Part shown: in pieces, positions 41,289-52,466 of the stretch
Layout of the letters: each line of letters begins with the position of its first letter
How positions within the stretch are numbered: position 1 is the first letter of the stretch
Assembly: GCA_963682055.1 (NCBI GenBank)
Contig: OY821751.1
Coordinates: forward strand, 11,594,001 to 11,658,000
Reading direction: 5' to 3'
DNA length: 64,000 nt
DNA from: Primula veris
Taxonomy: Eukaryota > Streptophyta > Magnoliopsida > Ericales > Primulaceae
Translations under genes and position numbers: made by a program
The notes under the pieces: generated by a model
What the model was told of the DNA's origin: nothing
The model's database searches: none
Seen by the model: only the letters and a program-made list of their open reading frames with translations

Positions 41289-42843
41289 TGTTTCACACAA
41301 ATTTTCACCAAGTGCTGAAGACAGGAAAAATGAATGCGAAGCAAAGTAAATTTTATTTATCAATTAATTTGCGGGTACAATCTCTGATAATTTCTAAAAT
41401 AAAATATAGAAATGAAAGTCCTTTGATTCTCCTCTTCGAACAATTTGTGATGGCTCGAAATGTTGTTGTAGACTCTTTGATGAATTTTGTTGACTTTGCT
41501 TAAGTTGTGTAAAATTCTTCGGCTTTGATGAAGAACTTTGTAGTTTTGTTGATTTCGTTGATGATCTTGACGCTCCTCAGATTTGGGGAAGAACTTGAAG
41601 ATTTTGATCTAGAGAAATGTGTTTTTGCCTTTGTGTAGTCGTTCCTGAAGATCGAATTCCAGTTTGTTGTAGATTTCTTGGGTGGAGTTCTTCTAATTTG
41701 TTGAAGAACTTTGAAGACTTTGATTTGCAGAAACGTCTTGCTTATTGCTTGTAGTCGTTCATGAAGATCGAATGCCGATTTGTTGTATGAGTTCTTCAGA
41801 TTTGGGGGAGAACTTTGAAGATTTTGATTTGCAGAAACGTCTTGCTTGCTGCTTTTAGACGTTCTTGAAGATCGAATGCCAAGTTTATTGCAGATTTGTT
41901 GCAGACTTTGAAGGCGTTCGTTGAGGCCGGAGTGTGCAGAGCTTCTTTAGATTTGGTGAAGAACTTTGAAGACTTTGATTTGCAGAAACGTCTTGCTTAT
42001 TGCTTGTAGTCGTTCCTGAAGATCGAAGGCAGATTTGTTGTATGAGTTCTTCAGATTTAGGGAAGAGCTTGAAGATTTTGATCCGTAGAAACGCCTTGCT
42101 TGCTGCTTTTAGACGTTCTTGAAGATCGAATGCAGATTTGTTGTAGGAGTTCTTCAGATTTGGGGAAGAACTTGAAGATTTTGATCCGTAGAAACGCCTT
42201 GCTTGCTGCTTTTAGACATTCTTGAAGATCGAATGCCAAGTTTATTGCATATTTGTTGCAGACTTTGAAGGCGTTTGTTGAGGCCGGAGTGTGCAGAGCT
42301 TCCTCTAGGAGTTCATCCTCTGGCGTTTGTAGAGGAGCAGAGTTGATTCCCTGGCGGCCGTGGAGGAGCGGAGCTGATTTCCTGGCGTCTGTGGAGGAGC
42401 TTCTCTCTCTCTAGTCTTTAAGACTTTTTGATTGTTTTGATTGTGTGTATTATGGCACCCCACCCCTCTATTTATAGCTTTTGGGGTGTGCTTTTAATTT
42501 AATTGCAAGGCCACCTCCTCAAGTTTGGGCCCTTTATCATATATGACCAACACTTGTCATTTGATTTAAATTTAGTATTTGTGGTTTGGAAACATTTTAA
42601 TGAGTTCTATAATTTTAAGAAACTCTTTGTTTGCTCCATACTAAATGAGTTTTAGCAGAAGAAATACTTTTATTTTATTTTAATTTACTATCTTAATTTT
42701 ATGTGATAATAAATTATAATTTCTTTTCTTTTAAATTACTAATAACTTATTTTCTATTTAAAATTAGAATTAGTAATCATTTTTAATTTTGTTTAAAAGA
42801 CACGTGGCGTATTTTTAATGGCCGTAAATTTTACGTGTCAACA
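41289..42843 (-). repeat. 5' LTR of the gag-only element
   Basis: It runs TG...CA in element sense and has a TATAAATAG box (plus CTATTTATA near 42468) in U3. The downstream part (41580-42260) carries six imperfect tandem units of about 100-150 bp with the phrase GAAGAACTTTGAAGA-TTTGAT and AAACG-CTTGCTT. Confidence 0.6.
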
Positions 42844-42849
42844 CATGTT

Positions 42850-43090
42850 TAATATTTCCATTCTAGAGTGACTTACTGGGACGTTTTATCAATTGGAACG
42901 GTATCGACGTTCAGAAACGAGAGAAATAGAGGCCGTGGAGGGAACTTTGGAAACGGTAGAGGCTACAGTAACTGAGGTGACTTCAATGAAAGATCAAAAT
43001 TTAAAACAATCAAAATAATCGAGGTTATGGCAGTTTTTCTAGTCGGTTATGTGGTTTCCAAAGCAACGGAGGTCATCCGAATCAAGGTAG
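42850..43090 (+). pseudogene. Copia-like gag scrap (RGG/Asn-rich)
   Basis: It encodes NRGRGGNFGNGRGYS and, after a stop and a frameshift, NNRGYGSFSSRLCGFQ, the low-complexity Arg/Gly/Asn linker seen before the zinc knuckle in many plant Ty1/copia gag proteins. No knuckle or enzyme domain follows. The assignment is tentative. Confidence 0.35.
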
Positions 43091-43091
43091 T

Positions 43092-43997
43092 TGATAACCC
43101 TCGAAAATTAGGTCAAGCGATTGCGTAGATTCGGGTGCTTGGAACTAATAGGAAAATTCCGTTCTAGGGCTTGCCCGCGTACTTAGCCTTTAACTACGTA
43201 AAATCTGCACAATCAAACTAAGATCAATAGGGACTTGGTGGATTGACCACCGTTCATCCTCTTTATTGGATTGTATGTGATATATTTAATGTGTATTGAA
43301 TATGAATAGGTTTCACAGATACTTGTATTTAGTGTTCACTTGGATAGCGTTTATGTGGTCAATGAGCCTTTATATCGGCGGATGGACTAAATTTTTGATT
43401 GGCACAATCTTCCAATCATATCTAATAATATCACAATATATCTGTAGCCATCTGCGAGTCATATTGTATTAACCCCTTTATATCTTTCCATATTGATCCG
43501 CCGACTTGACTTGCTCATATGAATGTACCATGATGCCTCTACTCCTCGGGTAGGAGAATACCCGAGGACCACGATCCTTGTGATACGTAAGTTGGTGGTG
43601 AAACCCCTTGCAATTAATACCGCCTTCCTCTCGAACACAAAATATCACTGGTTCGAGGGGCTAGAACTGTGCTTCTCGTAGATAAGCAGAATCTCGTATG
43701 AGATTCTGTTTCCTTGTAAAATAAAGAATGTATCTTTCTTGTCTGAATGTATCTCTATGGGATATAACCCGTACGTATTTGGAGTCTTCTTTCCTTATAA
43801 TGATATTTACTTCCCGATTGTTTCTTATCAGTATCTATCCATGCTTATCTCCGATACTAGCTCCTCAAGGGGGACCCTAACTGTCCTCCTTGAAAGGGCC
43901 AATAATTGCCAATTAATTAATACTAGGTTGAATATTAGGAATTATCCCTTATATTAGGAATAATAGGGAATTTATTCCCTATATTTTAACCGCCATC
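43092..43997. repeat. LTR-like block, partly duplicated at 56080-56575
   Basis: The block begins TGATAACCCTCG and ends CCGCCATCA. From about 43430 to its end and on through the flank to 44722, it matches 56080-57300. Because the flanking DNA is shared too, the copies arose by duplication and not by separate insertions. There is no coding content. Confidence 0.45.
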
Positions 43998-44299
43998 AGT
44001 AGTTGCAAATTTCTAAACAAGTATCCGCTAGTCCATGTGGAACCTTCATCTAGGGTTAGATACCAACGTATTTTATTTTCATGTGGTGTGATAATTCCAT
44101 ACAATAAAGTGTCATAAACATCAAAACCTTTGTTTATATATAAATGGTAAACCGAGTGTTGCTAATTTGATGGTAAAAAATGCCAACATGTGAAATAGAC
44201 ACTTATCCTGAAGGTTCATTGTATTCTGAATCCGTTCTTATATATTTAATTTGTCATGAAATTATATACTTTATGTTTCTTTAAATACACTTATATATA

Positions 44300-44722
44300 A
44301 TGTCAATTGTTAAAAATACGCAAACAATGGAAGGCATTCTGATCTGTTTAATATGTAAATTTTGTTGCATATAACCAAAATTAGTATATAACTCGATTAA
44401 TGTCAATACTTTGATAGATGGACATGCATTGTCTGATAATTCTTGAAATTCTATAGCTTCAACAGAAAGGATTAAAAAAATTCAAAATCGAGATCAACAA
44501 CCAGCACATGCTAAAATGTAAAACGTACCTTAGCGAATCATGAGTGAATAATGATGTCCTAGTCTTTCCATAAATCATGAAATGGATTATGTAGTCGCAT
44601 TTGATCATAGCTCGTCAAGTCAAACCCATAGTTCGCATGGTTGTTGTGCATAAGCTCACCTTTACCACCTTTATTTTCCATTGAAAATATATGAGCTTAT
44701 ATAGTTAGACCACTTCCCATGG
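44300..44722 (-). repeat. Four-copy gene-fragment repeat family, copy 2
   Basis: It matches 56880-57310. It is cut at about 44722 by the inverted Tekay fragment, right after the phrase TTTTCCATTGAAAATAT and GAGCTT. Confidence 0.6.
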
Positions 44723-44724
44723 AC

Positions 44725-47045
44725 TGTTGCATTGGCTTTTATCATGTTTGATATTGCATATAGGTGTTTACCTTATTTGAGTTTTGTAGATGTTATGGAG
44801 TTGTTGAGTTAGAAGCATGTGAGTTGTTGAGGTAGAAGCATGTCGGCTTAGTTTACTTTATTTTCTTTTATGTTGCAGCCGCTTGTTTTACATTGTTTTC
44901 TTTTATTCTGTTAGATATTGTATACAGGCGGCTATTCTTACATGTTGTGCATTACCTGGAGTTTATCCTATTTGAGTTATGGAGTTGTTACGGGTTGTGA
45001 ACCCTGCGTATGTTATTTCTTGAATGTCACGAATCGTACGTTTAAAATTTTTATGGCCTTGTTTATAGAAGTTTATAATTTCTGGGTATAGTTGTTTAGG
45101 AGGAAATTTCGGGACGAAATTCTTTTAAGGAGGGTTAGTTGTAACATACCGTATTTTTATAAGTGGTTTTATTTATGATTTAATTTATCCAAAAACGTTT
45201 TATTCAAATTTTACCAAACACCGGTCACTCGACTAATTTTTAGCCAAAAACCGAAACTCTTCCAAAAACTTTATTTTAAAAACCTGTTACTAATTTTATA
45301 AATAAAAAGGATCCAATAGATTTGTTTCTAAAGATTTGTTATTTTTGAGTAGTAAAACAATATTTTTGGATTAAGAGTTAGCTTTTAGAACTTTGGGGAC
45401 CAAATAGTTCGCTTTGACAAACTTTCTAAAAACAGTTTTTTTTCTAAACCAAAAATCAGCCCACTTTCAATCCTTTAAACCTAAAACTAGCAAAATACAA
45501 GAGAGAAAAGAGAGAAAAAGGAGAAGAAGAAGAAACCACGTTAGCGGGTTCATACCGGAAGCATCTCTTCTATGCTCTAAGGTAACGGGGGTTATCCATT
45601 GCGCCTAGACGAGCGTGTACATTAGGTTTTGGTTTTGTGTTTATTATAAATTGGGGGTTTTTGCCTTTTATCTTAATTATGTTCTTAAATTGATAATTGG
45701 GTTTATTTGTTGTACGTTTAATTCACTTATTTGATTTTGGAGTAGTTGAGGATTTAGTCTTTTAATTTCGGATTAATGCGAATATTAATGGGTTGCGTGT
45801 TTTATGCGTTGATTATGTGTTATTATGGATGTTGATAGAATTGGGTAAATTATTGTTGAATAATGATGGGTTTTATATTGCGTATACAAGGTGTTTGTTA
45901 AAATGCCTGAATGGAATTTTATATTGATAGAGTTGGTTGGCTAGTGTGAATCTAGTACCTATGCTTATTTGCTTTGTTGATGAATTGCATCAAAGTGACG
46001 TATGAGAATGTGTTATTTGCGTGGATTTATATTATTGGCCGAGGCCGTATGAGATGTGATTAGTTGAATGGATTTATATTATTGGTCGAGGCCGTATGAG
46101 ATGTGATTAGTTGAATGGTTTTATATTATTGGCCGAGGCCTTGTGATTTAGCTGTAGTGGCAATGGTCTCTGTCTCTTCCTAATTCCGGGGACAGAAGAC
46201 GGCCGAGGGGATAGGGAATGACTGTCTTACGGACTGGGGCGAGTGGCATGAGAGGTCCTAGTGTGCACTATATTTATTTTTATGTTAGCTATGGTCTCTG
46301 TCTCTTCCTAATTCCGGGGACAGAAGACGGCCGAGGGGATAGGGAATGACTCGTCTTACGGACTGGGACGAGTGGCATGAGAGGTCCAAGTGCGCACTTT
46401 AAATCTACTTTTATGTTAGCAATGGTCTCTGTCTCTTCCTAATTCCGGGGATAGAAGACGGCTGAGGGGATAGGGAATGACCTACCTTACGGACTGGGTA
46501 GGTGGCATGAGAGGTCCATGTTTGCTATAGATGTTTATTCAATTTATTTCATTGTTCGATGTTATTATTAGTTCTTTTATACGTTGATTATCGTAGTTGT
46601 TGTTTGTGAGTTCATGCATTTATAGGATGGATTAACGATATTTGTGGTGCCGTCCCGTCTATGTATGTGCGTGGGACTTACCGTTACAGTTTTGTTTTTC
46701 AGGTACAACTTAGGCTGAGGCGTTTGGTTAGGAGCATTAGCAAGATATCGCATGGGCTCGGGGCTTCTTTCTATTGCTTTCTTTTTCTTAGACTATCTTT
46801 TTAAGGTTGTAGCCAACGGGCAAATTACATTCGTTGTTTTTCTTTTCTTATAACTTTGTTAAAATCATTACGTTTTGTAGCCGTGTTTGGCAAACTTTTT
46901 TTTTATGTAATTGATTGACTGTTCCTTTAGCTCGCAAATGTTTTCTTTTAAAAATTTTAATTTTATACCAACAGGTTTCGGTTTCCTTTTTGTTTTAAAA
47001 AGGTCACGCCTTGATGTCTGTGTTTATGGAATTTGGGGTGTGACA
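44725..47045 (+). mobile_element. Inverted 3' end of a Tekay-family element
   Basis: It consists of about 415 bp of internal 3' region ending in AAGGAGGGTTAGT, then a complete LTR (45140-47045, 1906 bp, TGTAACATACCG to GGGTGTGACA). It is the reverse complement of the 29359-31640 end of the minus-strand Tekay element with point differences and small indels. No gag-pol remains, so it is a 5'-truncated copy or the product of an inversion or ectopic exchange. Confidence 0.85.
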
Positions 47046-47335
47046 GTTTAAATGTGGTTGAATGATTTGTTAATTTAGGGGTCAAGAGACGAATACTATT
47101 TTTTGTATCGTGATACTGGGATGTAATTTATTTTTACTCTTTATTTTAACTTTGATGCTACATTATATGTACCAAATCTTCAACAAGACTTGAGAATCCG
47201 GATATTTGAAAATTAAGTATGTTTTTATGTACTAATCAACTATTGTCCCATCAAAACTAGATTTCTCGTTCATTCTAATCCTCTTTTAATATCTATATAA
47301 AGGCTACTAGCAGCTGCTCAGGAATGTATTCAGTG
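47046..47335. repeat. Direct-repeat block A, copy 1
   Basis: From about 47135, phrases such as TTACTCTTTATTTTAACTTT, ACAAGACTTGAGAATC and TTAAGTATGTTTTTATGTAC recur at 63055-63240 in the same orientation. Confidence 0.75.
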
Positions 47336-48151
47336 TTGGGCGAACCTTGTTAACAAATATCCTGGTTGTGTGTATGTTTACGGTTCTTAGTCATTCTCCG
47401 AGTGCTTTGATTTCCTAACAGAACAAACGTAGAAGGTAGAACTGGTGAACACGGAAAGGTTTATTCTGCTATTGAAATTGTAATACTTGGGAGTTGAGTG
47501 GTTTCAAAGAGAGTAAATAATATTGAAAGGGTTTTGAATTTTAGAATTTTTAAATAAATAAAAATGCAAGGAGTTATTCAACAGCTAAATTTGAATTTAA
47601 ATGTTGGAGTGGCTTTATAAATATGTATATAGTAGTCTTAGTTTATGTTAGAGAAAATTGTAATAACTTAACTTTATGTTATTGTACTTTCAATCATTGA
47701 AATTTTCGTTGTTGTAGTACGAATTTTTTTTACTATATTGGTTAGTATACTCTCACTTAATAAAAATTCTGTCCACTATTTTAGAGAAACTGAAAAACTA
47801 GATCCTTTTGGTTTGTATTCTTTCACTTTATCAAATTTATGTCCACAAAAACTAGTTCCTTTTACTATAAAAAGTATAGGAAATATAGTATAAACCGAAT
47901 ATATATTATTTGATGTTGTACATGTATATCACCCAATTTACTTTCACACAAAAAAAATCTCTAAATGAAATGTAGTAGATATGTTAGAGCAACCGCGCAC
48001 CGGCTCTTCTACTATTCTTCTTAAATTTACATTCACAAACACACTTTTTCAACTAAAACTTTCACTTATATGATCATGAAATACATCAGTTTCTCTATCA
48101 TATTCCTTATATTTAATTTTTATTCGAATTTTTTTATATTCTTATATTATA

Positions 48152-48362
48152 CTCCCTCCGTCCCGAAAAGATAGTCCCCTACGAAATTACGTACAATTTT
48201 GACGGCCAAAATAAAAAATTTCAAAAGTTAATCATATAATTCAAAAGTTAAATTACATTATTAAATTTTGAAAATTTTCATTTCGACAATTTTGATACAA
48301 ATACTTGGCCGGTCAAACTTGCACATGATTTCATATGGACTATGTTTTGGGGATGGAGGGTG
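48152..48362. mobile_element. Stowaway-like MITE
   Basis: The 211-bp element is flanked by TA dinucleotides. Its left end CTCCCTCCGTCCCGAAAAG pairs imperfectly with the right end (GTTTTGGGGATGGAGGG). CTCCCTCCGTCCC is the classic Stowaway terminus of the Tc1/mariner superfamily. It has no coding capacity. Confidence 0.75.
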
Positions 48363-48649
48363 TATTTAACAAATAGCACATATCCCAAGAAAAAAAAGAC
48401 TGAAGAAAAGGGAATAAAATATAAGGTAAAAGTATGTGAGGAGTGGTTTAAGTTCATGTAACCGTGTTACATAAATATAATGGATAAGAAAGGAGAACTG
48501 ATGCATCCCAAATTTTGATCAATATTTTTTAAATAAAGGGAGTAGAGTGTTTTTAATTAAGCTGATGCACATGATCTTTACAAGCTGATGCACAGACCAT
48601 CAAAGTCTCGATCTGTTAATTAATAGTGAGCAGTCCCAGTAAATATTTG

Positions 48650-48895
48650 CATTCGAGATGCAATCAATTATCAGCTTATACAACTACAAAAGAACATATC
48701 CGAGATAAAGGAAGGTTTCCTAACCATAAGTGGATCGAAACCAACTACAGAGACGATGCAAATTAATATAAATGAAGGCGAATTAGTGGTGGATCTCTAC
48801 TCCTCTAATTGGGAAACCGAAGTGGATGAAGACGGGGAGAAAAAAAGGAAAATAGCTAAATGGAAAGGGTGTAAAATGACCGATATAATATGATA
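48650..48895 (+). pseudogene. Unidentified coding-like fragment, related to 60780-61110
   Basis: One frame gives INEGELVVDLYSSNWETEVD followed by the basic-acidic EDGEKKRKIAKWKG and a stop. A related segment near 60990-61110 reads INLNEGELTVET and VDEKEGKKGKLL with extra stops. Both sit just before the duplicated block that starts at 48939 or its equivalent. I do not know the family. Similarity between the two copies suggests a former exon. Confidence 0.35.
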
Positions 48896-48938
48896 AACAA
48901 AACAAGATCTAATAACAACTACTATGATACGTATGACT

Positions 48939-49710
48939 ATGAAGATTATGGTCGTTGCTAGTTAAGTATCATCATTGAGTTATGTTCACGGGGCATATAT
49001 ATATCAAGAAGGCATGGAGAATTAAAAGAGTACTTTGAAGATCAGAGTTTCCAAATTTTTCAAAATGAAATAGTTAAAGATAAATGATAAAATGAATCTA
49101 AGATTTATTCTAACAAGTGATAGATGGGTTTATTAGTTTATCCTCAAAGACATCCACTTGATTTGAGAAATTTGTTTTTTAGTCCTTGTATTTTCATGTC
49201 GTTTAGATCAGTTTTCTGATGTAATAAGACTTTTGGCCAGTTAAACTATAAAATTAATGAAATTAGTGGGTCTTCCCCACTTTGAATTAAAAAAAAAAAA
49301 CTTTACAAGCTTACCCTATAATATACCATCTTTTATCAATTTCATTTTAGTTCTTCAAAAATTTGCAAGAAGGTGACATAAATGTTCCAATTCTTTTAAT
49401 AACTTGCAAGAAAATAACAGTACTAATGATGTATGGAAATTAAAACTGATAATCTATATCATTGCATACTTGAATTAAAATTTATAAGTTGGTAAAGAAA
49501 CTTATCATTGGTTAAATTTTTAGTTACAAAATATTTTGATACAAATATTAGTAAAGAGATATTATTTTCAATTTTAGCACGTGGCCTAAAATATCTGAGC
49601 AATGTGCCCTTGGGGAATATAACAGGAACTGCTCGGGACAATAAAAAAAGCATAGGGATAAAATGTTAATACTTTTCTTTTCTTTCAAAAAGTGTTTTTT
49701 ATGTAGCTAG
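48939..49710. repeat. Direct-repeat block B, copy 1
   Basis: It matches 63287-64000 in the same orientation, and the second copy runs off the window. It includes GAAGATTATGGTCGTTGCTA, a GTGGG-TCTTC-CCCAC hairpin with an A-tail at 49266-49300, and AGCACGTGGCC. ORFs in it are short and not conserved. Confidence 0.8.
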
Positions 49711-50056
49711 AAATGACTTTTTTTAAAATATGGTATGTTCAACAAAAGTCATCTGAACCTGTTCTAGAACCCAAAATAAATAATAGCGGCTCTTGCGAAC
49801 GTCTTTCTATTCTATGCGGCTCGCCCATTACAATGAAACTCTAATATGGAAGTTGGAACATAACATTTTTATAGGGATATTTTGTACAGAAAGAGTTAAA
49901 CTAAACTGGCCACATTCATTAGATTTATAAGAATTTAAATTTCCATATGAAAAAAGGCAGGTGGTCATAAAAGTAACCAATGAATTTGTGCAGTACTCCA
50001 ACCTTTTATTAAGGATTATGATACCGTGACCTTCTTATTATATGAAATGCATTGTT

Positions 50057-50830
50057 AGAAACTATTTCATTTCGCTTTCAAGAAATGGCTTTGTAGTTGA
50101 TCAATTGGATATCGGGAAAATGCCTTGTTGATTTCTAAATATGTTTTTGGGATCGATAAGCGTTTTTGCTCCAACCAATCTATCATAATTTCCTAAAAAG
50201 TATTTTTCACCCCAAACTCAAGCCATCTCCACCTCATCAACATGACTATCATATTTTTTCACATCCATAACTCCAAGATCCAAGTCCATACAATTAACAT
50301 AAGAAGTACGAGGACTTGATGATACATATATGGTGTCATTGTATCATGTATCTCCCTTTCCCACTCTATGTACTCTTCGTTTTTCTGATTATCTTCCTCT
50401 TTCCAGTTTAATTTATATTAATTCCAAAAAGATTACCTTTCATACGAGGGAAAGCTATGAAATCACTTGCTATCTCATCCATAATCCCTCCTAAAGGCTC
50501 AACAAACACAACCCCCTTCGGTTGTTTTTTTAGCTTATCGAACACAATCTTTATTTCGTCTATAGGGATAGGTGTCCTCACATAGTCGTACTTAGCCTTG
50601 AAAACTGATTTCTTGGTCACGCCACGATCGGCTAGATCATATATCGTTCCGTTTTCAATTCCTCCGAAGCTGAGAATAGCCTCTATCCAACTCAATTCTT
50701 TGCTAATTTCTTCCGTAAGGCGAAGCTCTGGGAACACATTTTCTAAGATGGACATGACATTTTCAATCGGACCTAGATATTAGCCCTCAAATTATATCTC
50801 AATGTGATTTCCAACTGTATCAGATAACCT
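50057..50830 (-). pseudogene. Berberine-bridge-enzyme-like (BBE-like) 3' fragment
   Basis: The reading frame at 50755-50408 encodes a segment typical of plant BBE-like FAD-linked oxidases: VFPELRLTEE, ELSWIEAILSFGG, SVFKAKYDYVRTPIP and FVEPLGGIMDEI. After a frameshift near 50400, another frame (about 50310-50105) gives SYVNCMDLDLGV, a stop, [19 protein letters not shown] and [10 protein letters not shown], the usual BBE C-terminal domain. The FAD-binding N-terminal part (about 300 residues) is absent. It is a truncated, frameshifted relic with no signal peptide or promoter. Confidence 0.85.
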
Positions 50831-50989
50831 TGTCCCTATAAAGTCATGTGAACAAACCCATAGATATTTGGTTTTATTATATACAAAATTATTTTTGTAG
50901 GATGATATTGACAAGTTTTTACTTTATTCTATATATTATTTGGGGTATTTGGAAAGTAAGATGATCAAGCAAATATGAAGGTGTTAAAA

Positions 50990-51940
50990 TAACAGAGGAG
51001 GGGATTATTCAAAATATCATTACACACATTTATCAGTTCATTCAACGAGATAAATCCTATGGTGTCAGTTATGATATTTTCCCTGACTCTTGTACGATTA
51101 TAACTCCTGTAATGAGGAAAAAGGCTAAATTGGTTTATTAGTCAAGGCCGTCTAGATCTAAAATTAAAATAAATGTTGATGGTAGTTTCAGACAAGATCC
51201 ACACTTTTCAGCTATAGGAGATGTGGTGAGAGATTACATAGGTAATTTTTTAAAGGGCTTCTCTCTTATTGTTCATGCGCATTCTATTTTAAAAGTTGAG
51301 ACTCCTGCTATGTTACAATGATTATTAATTATAGAGGAAGATGGTTCCATTATTGAAAGTGACTCTAAAAAATTGGTAAATATTATGTCCAATAAAGGAA
51401 AATGTTCTTAGACTATTTATTCTCTAATACAGCTAATTGAAGACATTATTCCTAGGAAAGGCATCACGATATGTCATACCTTTAGAAAAGGGAATGACGC
51501 TGCAGATTTTATTGGAAAGAGTGGGCTATATCTAATATATGATGAGCTAGAAGACTATCCGAAGAGTTTGGCAAGTATTCTGAAGTTGGATCGAGATCGT
51601 ACACCAAATTTACGATCAGTTTGACTGTAATCTCCATTGTTGGGAAGGTTGAAAGAGAGAGAAAGGTTGTCGGTCTTCTTTATGAAATGAGAAGGGAAAA
51701 AAGTGACGCGTGGGCTATCTGTAGAAAGACTGGATATATTACGTTCCAAGTACTTGCATTTACAAGTTTTTTTATTTTGATTCGAAAGGTTTTATTTAAT
51801 GTAATTTTGTTACTTTTCTTGACTGATTGGAGCACTTTTGGCCCAATCATTTTGTGGGGTTTTTTCCCCGCATTTTTATTTTCAGAATAATAAATAAAAT
51901 AAAAATATGGGTTTTTCCCACCATTAAATTAAAAAAAAAA
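50990..51940 (+). pseudogene. 3' end of a plant L1-type LINE with RNase H domain
   Basis: One frame running about 50990-51624 reads KINVDGSFRQDP, GDVVRDYIGNFLKGF, IESDSKKLVNIM and HTFRKGNDAADFIGK, the plant LINE RNase H (PF13456) pattern of DGS..., D-S and D..A. Three in-frame stops interrupt it. The following 300 bp resemble a LINE 3' UTR, ending with AATAAA signals, a TGGG-TTTTT-CCCA hairpin (51908-51920) and an A-run. RT and endonuclease are missing, so it is a 5'-truncated dead copy. Confidence 0.75.
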
Positions 51941-52403
51941 ATTAACACGTTTCACGTGTGAATTTGATATTGAAAGGTAAGGTTGGCCCCTCAACCGCCA
52001 AATATCCAACATTGCATGTCCCACTTTACTTTGCCCCTATACTCTTAATTGATAAATGATCAATTATTGGATTACTTCCCAAACGGAAAAGCGCAACTTA
52101 CTCAATATATATATATATATATACTAGTAATCGTGGCCCACGCGTTGCATGTGACGCGCAATGCAATTAAAATATAAAAAATAAGTGTAGTTATGATACA
52201 AATACGTGTATAATACCAAAAAAATAATAATATAAGACTTAAAAGAATATTTGGTTGTTAAAGAGGGGCACATAGTGTTATTTTTTATTTTTTATGCGAG
52301 CATGGTATTATTGTAATTAATAAAAAAGTATAGGGGTATTTTTGGAAAAAAATGACTAAATTTGGCAGCCTCAATTCCCTTGGGTTGGCTTATTATAATA
52401 GAA

Positions 52404-52405
<2 letters not shown>

Positions 52406-52463
<58 letters not shown>
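52406..52463. repeat. TA microsatellite
   Basis: It is an uninterrupted run of about 29 TA units. Confidence 0.95.

Positions 52464-52466
<3 letters not shown>

Larger units (their letters stand above)
38727..42843 (-). mobile_element. Gag-only (TR-GAG-like) LTR retrotransposon, 3'-truncated
   Basis: In element sense: a 5' LTR (42843-41289, starting TGTTGACACG, ending in CA), then a primer-binding-site-like TTGGCACACCCGGTGGGAC at 41284-41266, then gag. No protease, RT or integrase follows, and no second LTR is found left of 38727. The gag ends within 140 bp of host-type sequence, so the 3' end was lost. Non-autonomous terminal-repeat elements carrying only gag are known in plants. Confidence 0.65.

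Noticed and set aside
52122..52190. Possible Helitron or other repeat end at the CGTGGCCCACGCG phrase
   Set aside because: The phrase is GC-richer than its surroundings and self-complementary, but no second end, hairpin-CTRR terminus or coding remnant was found.
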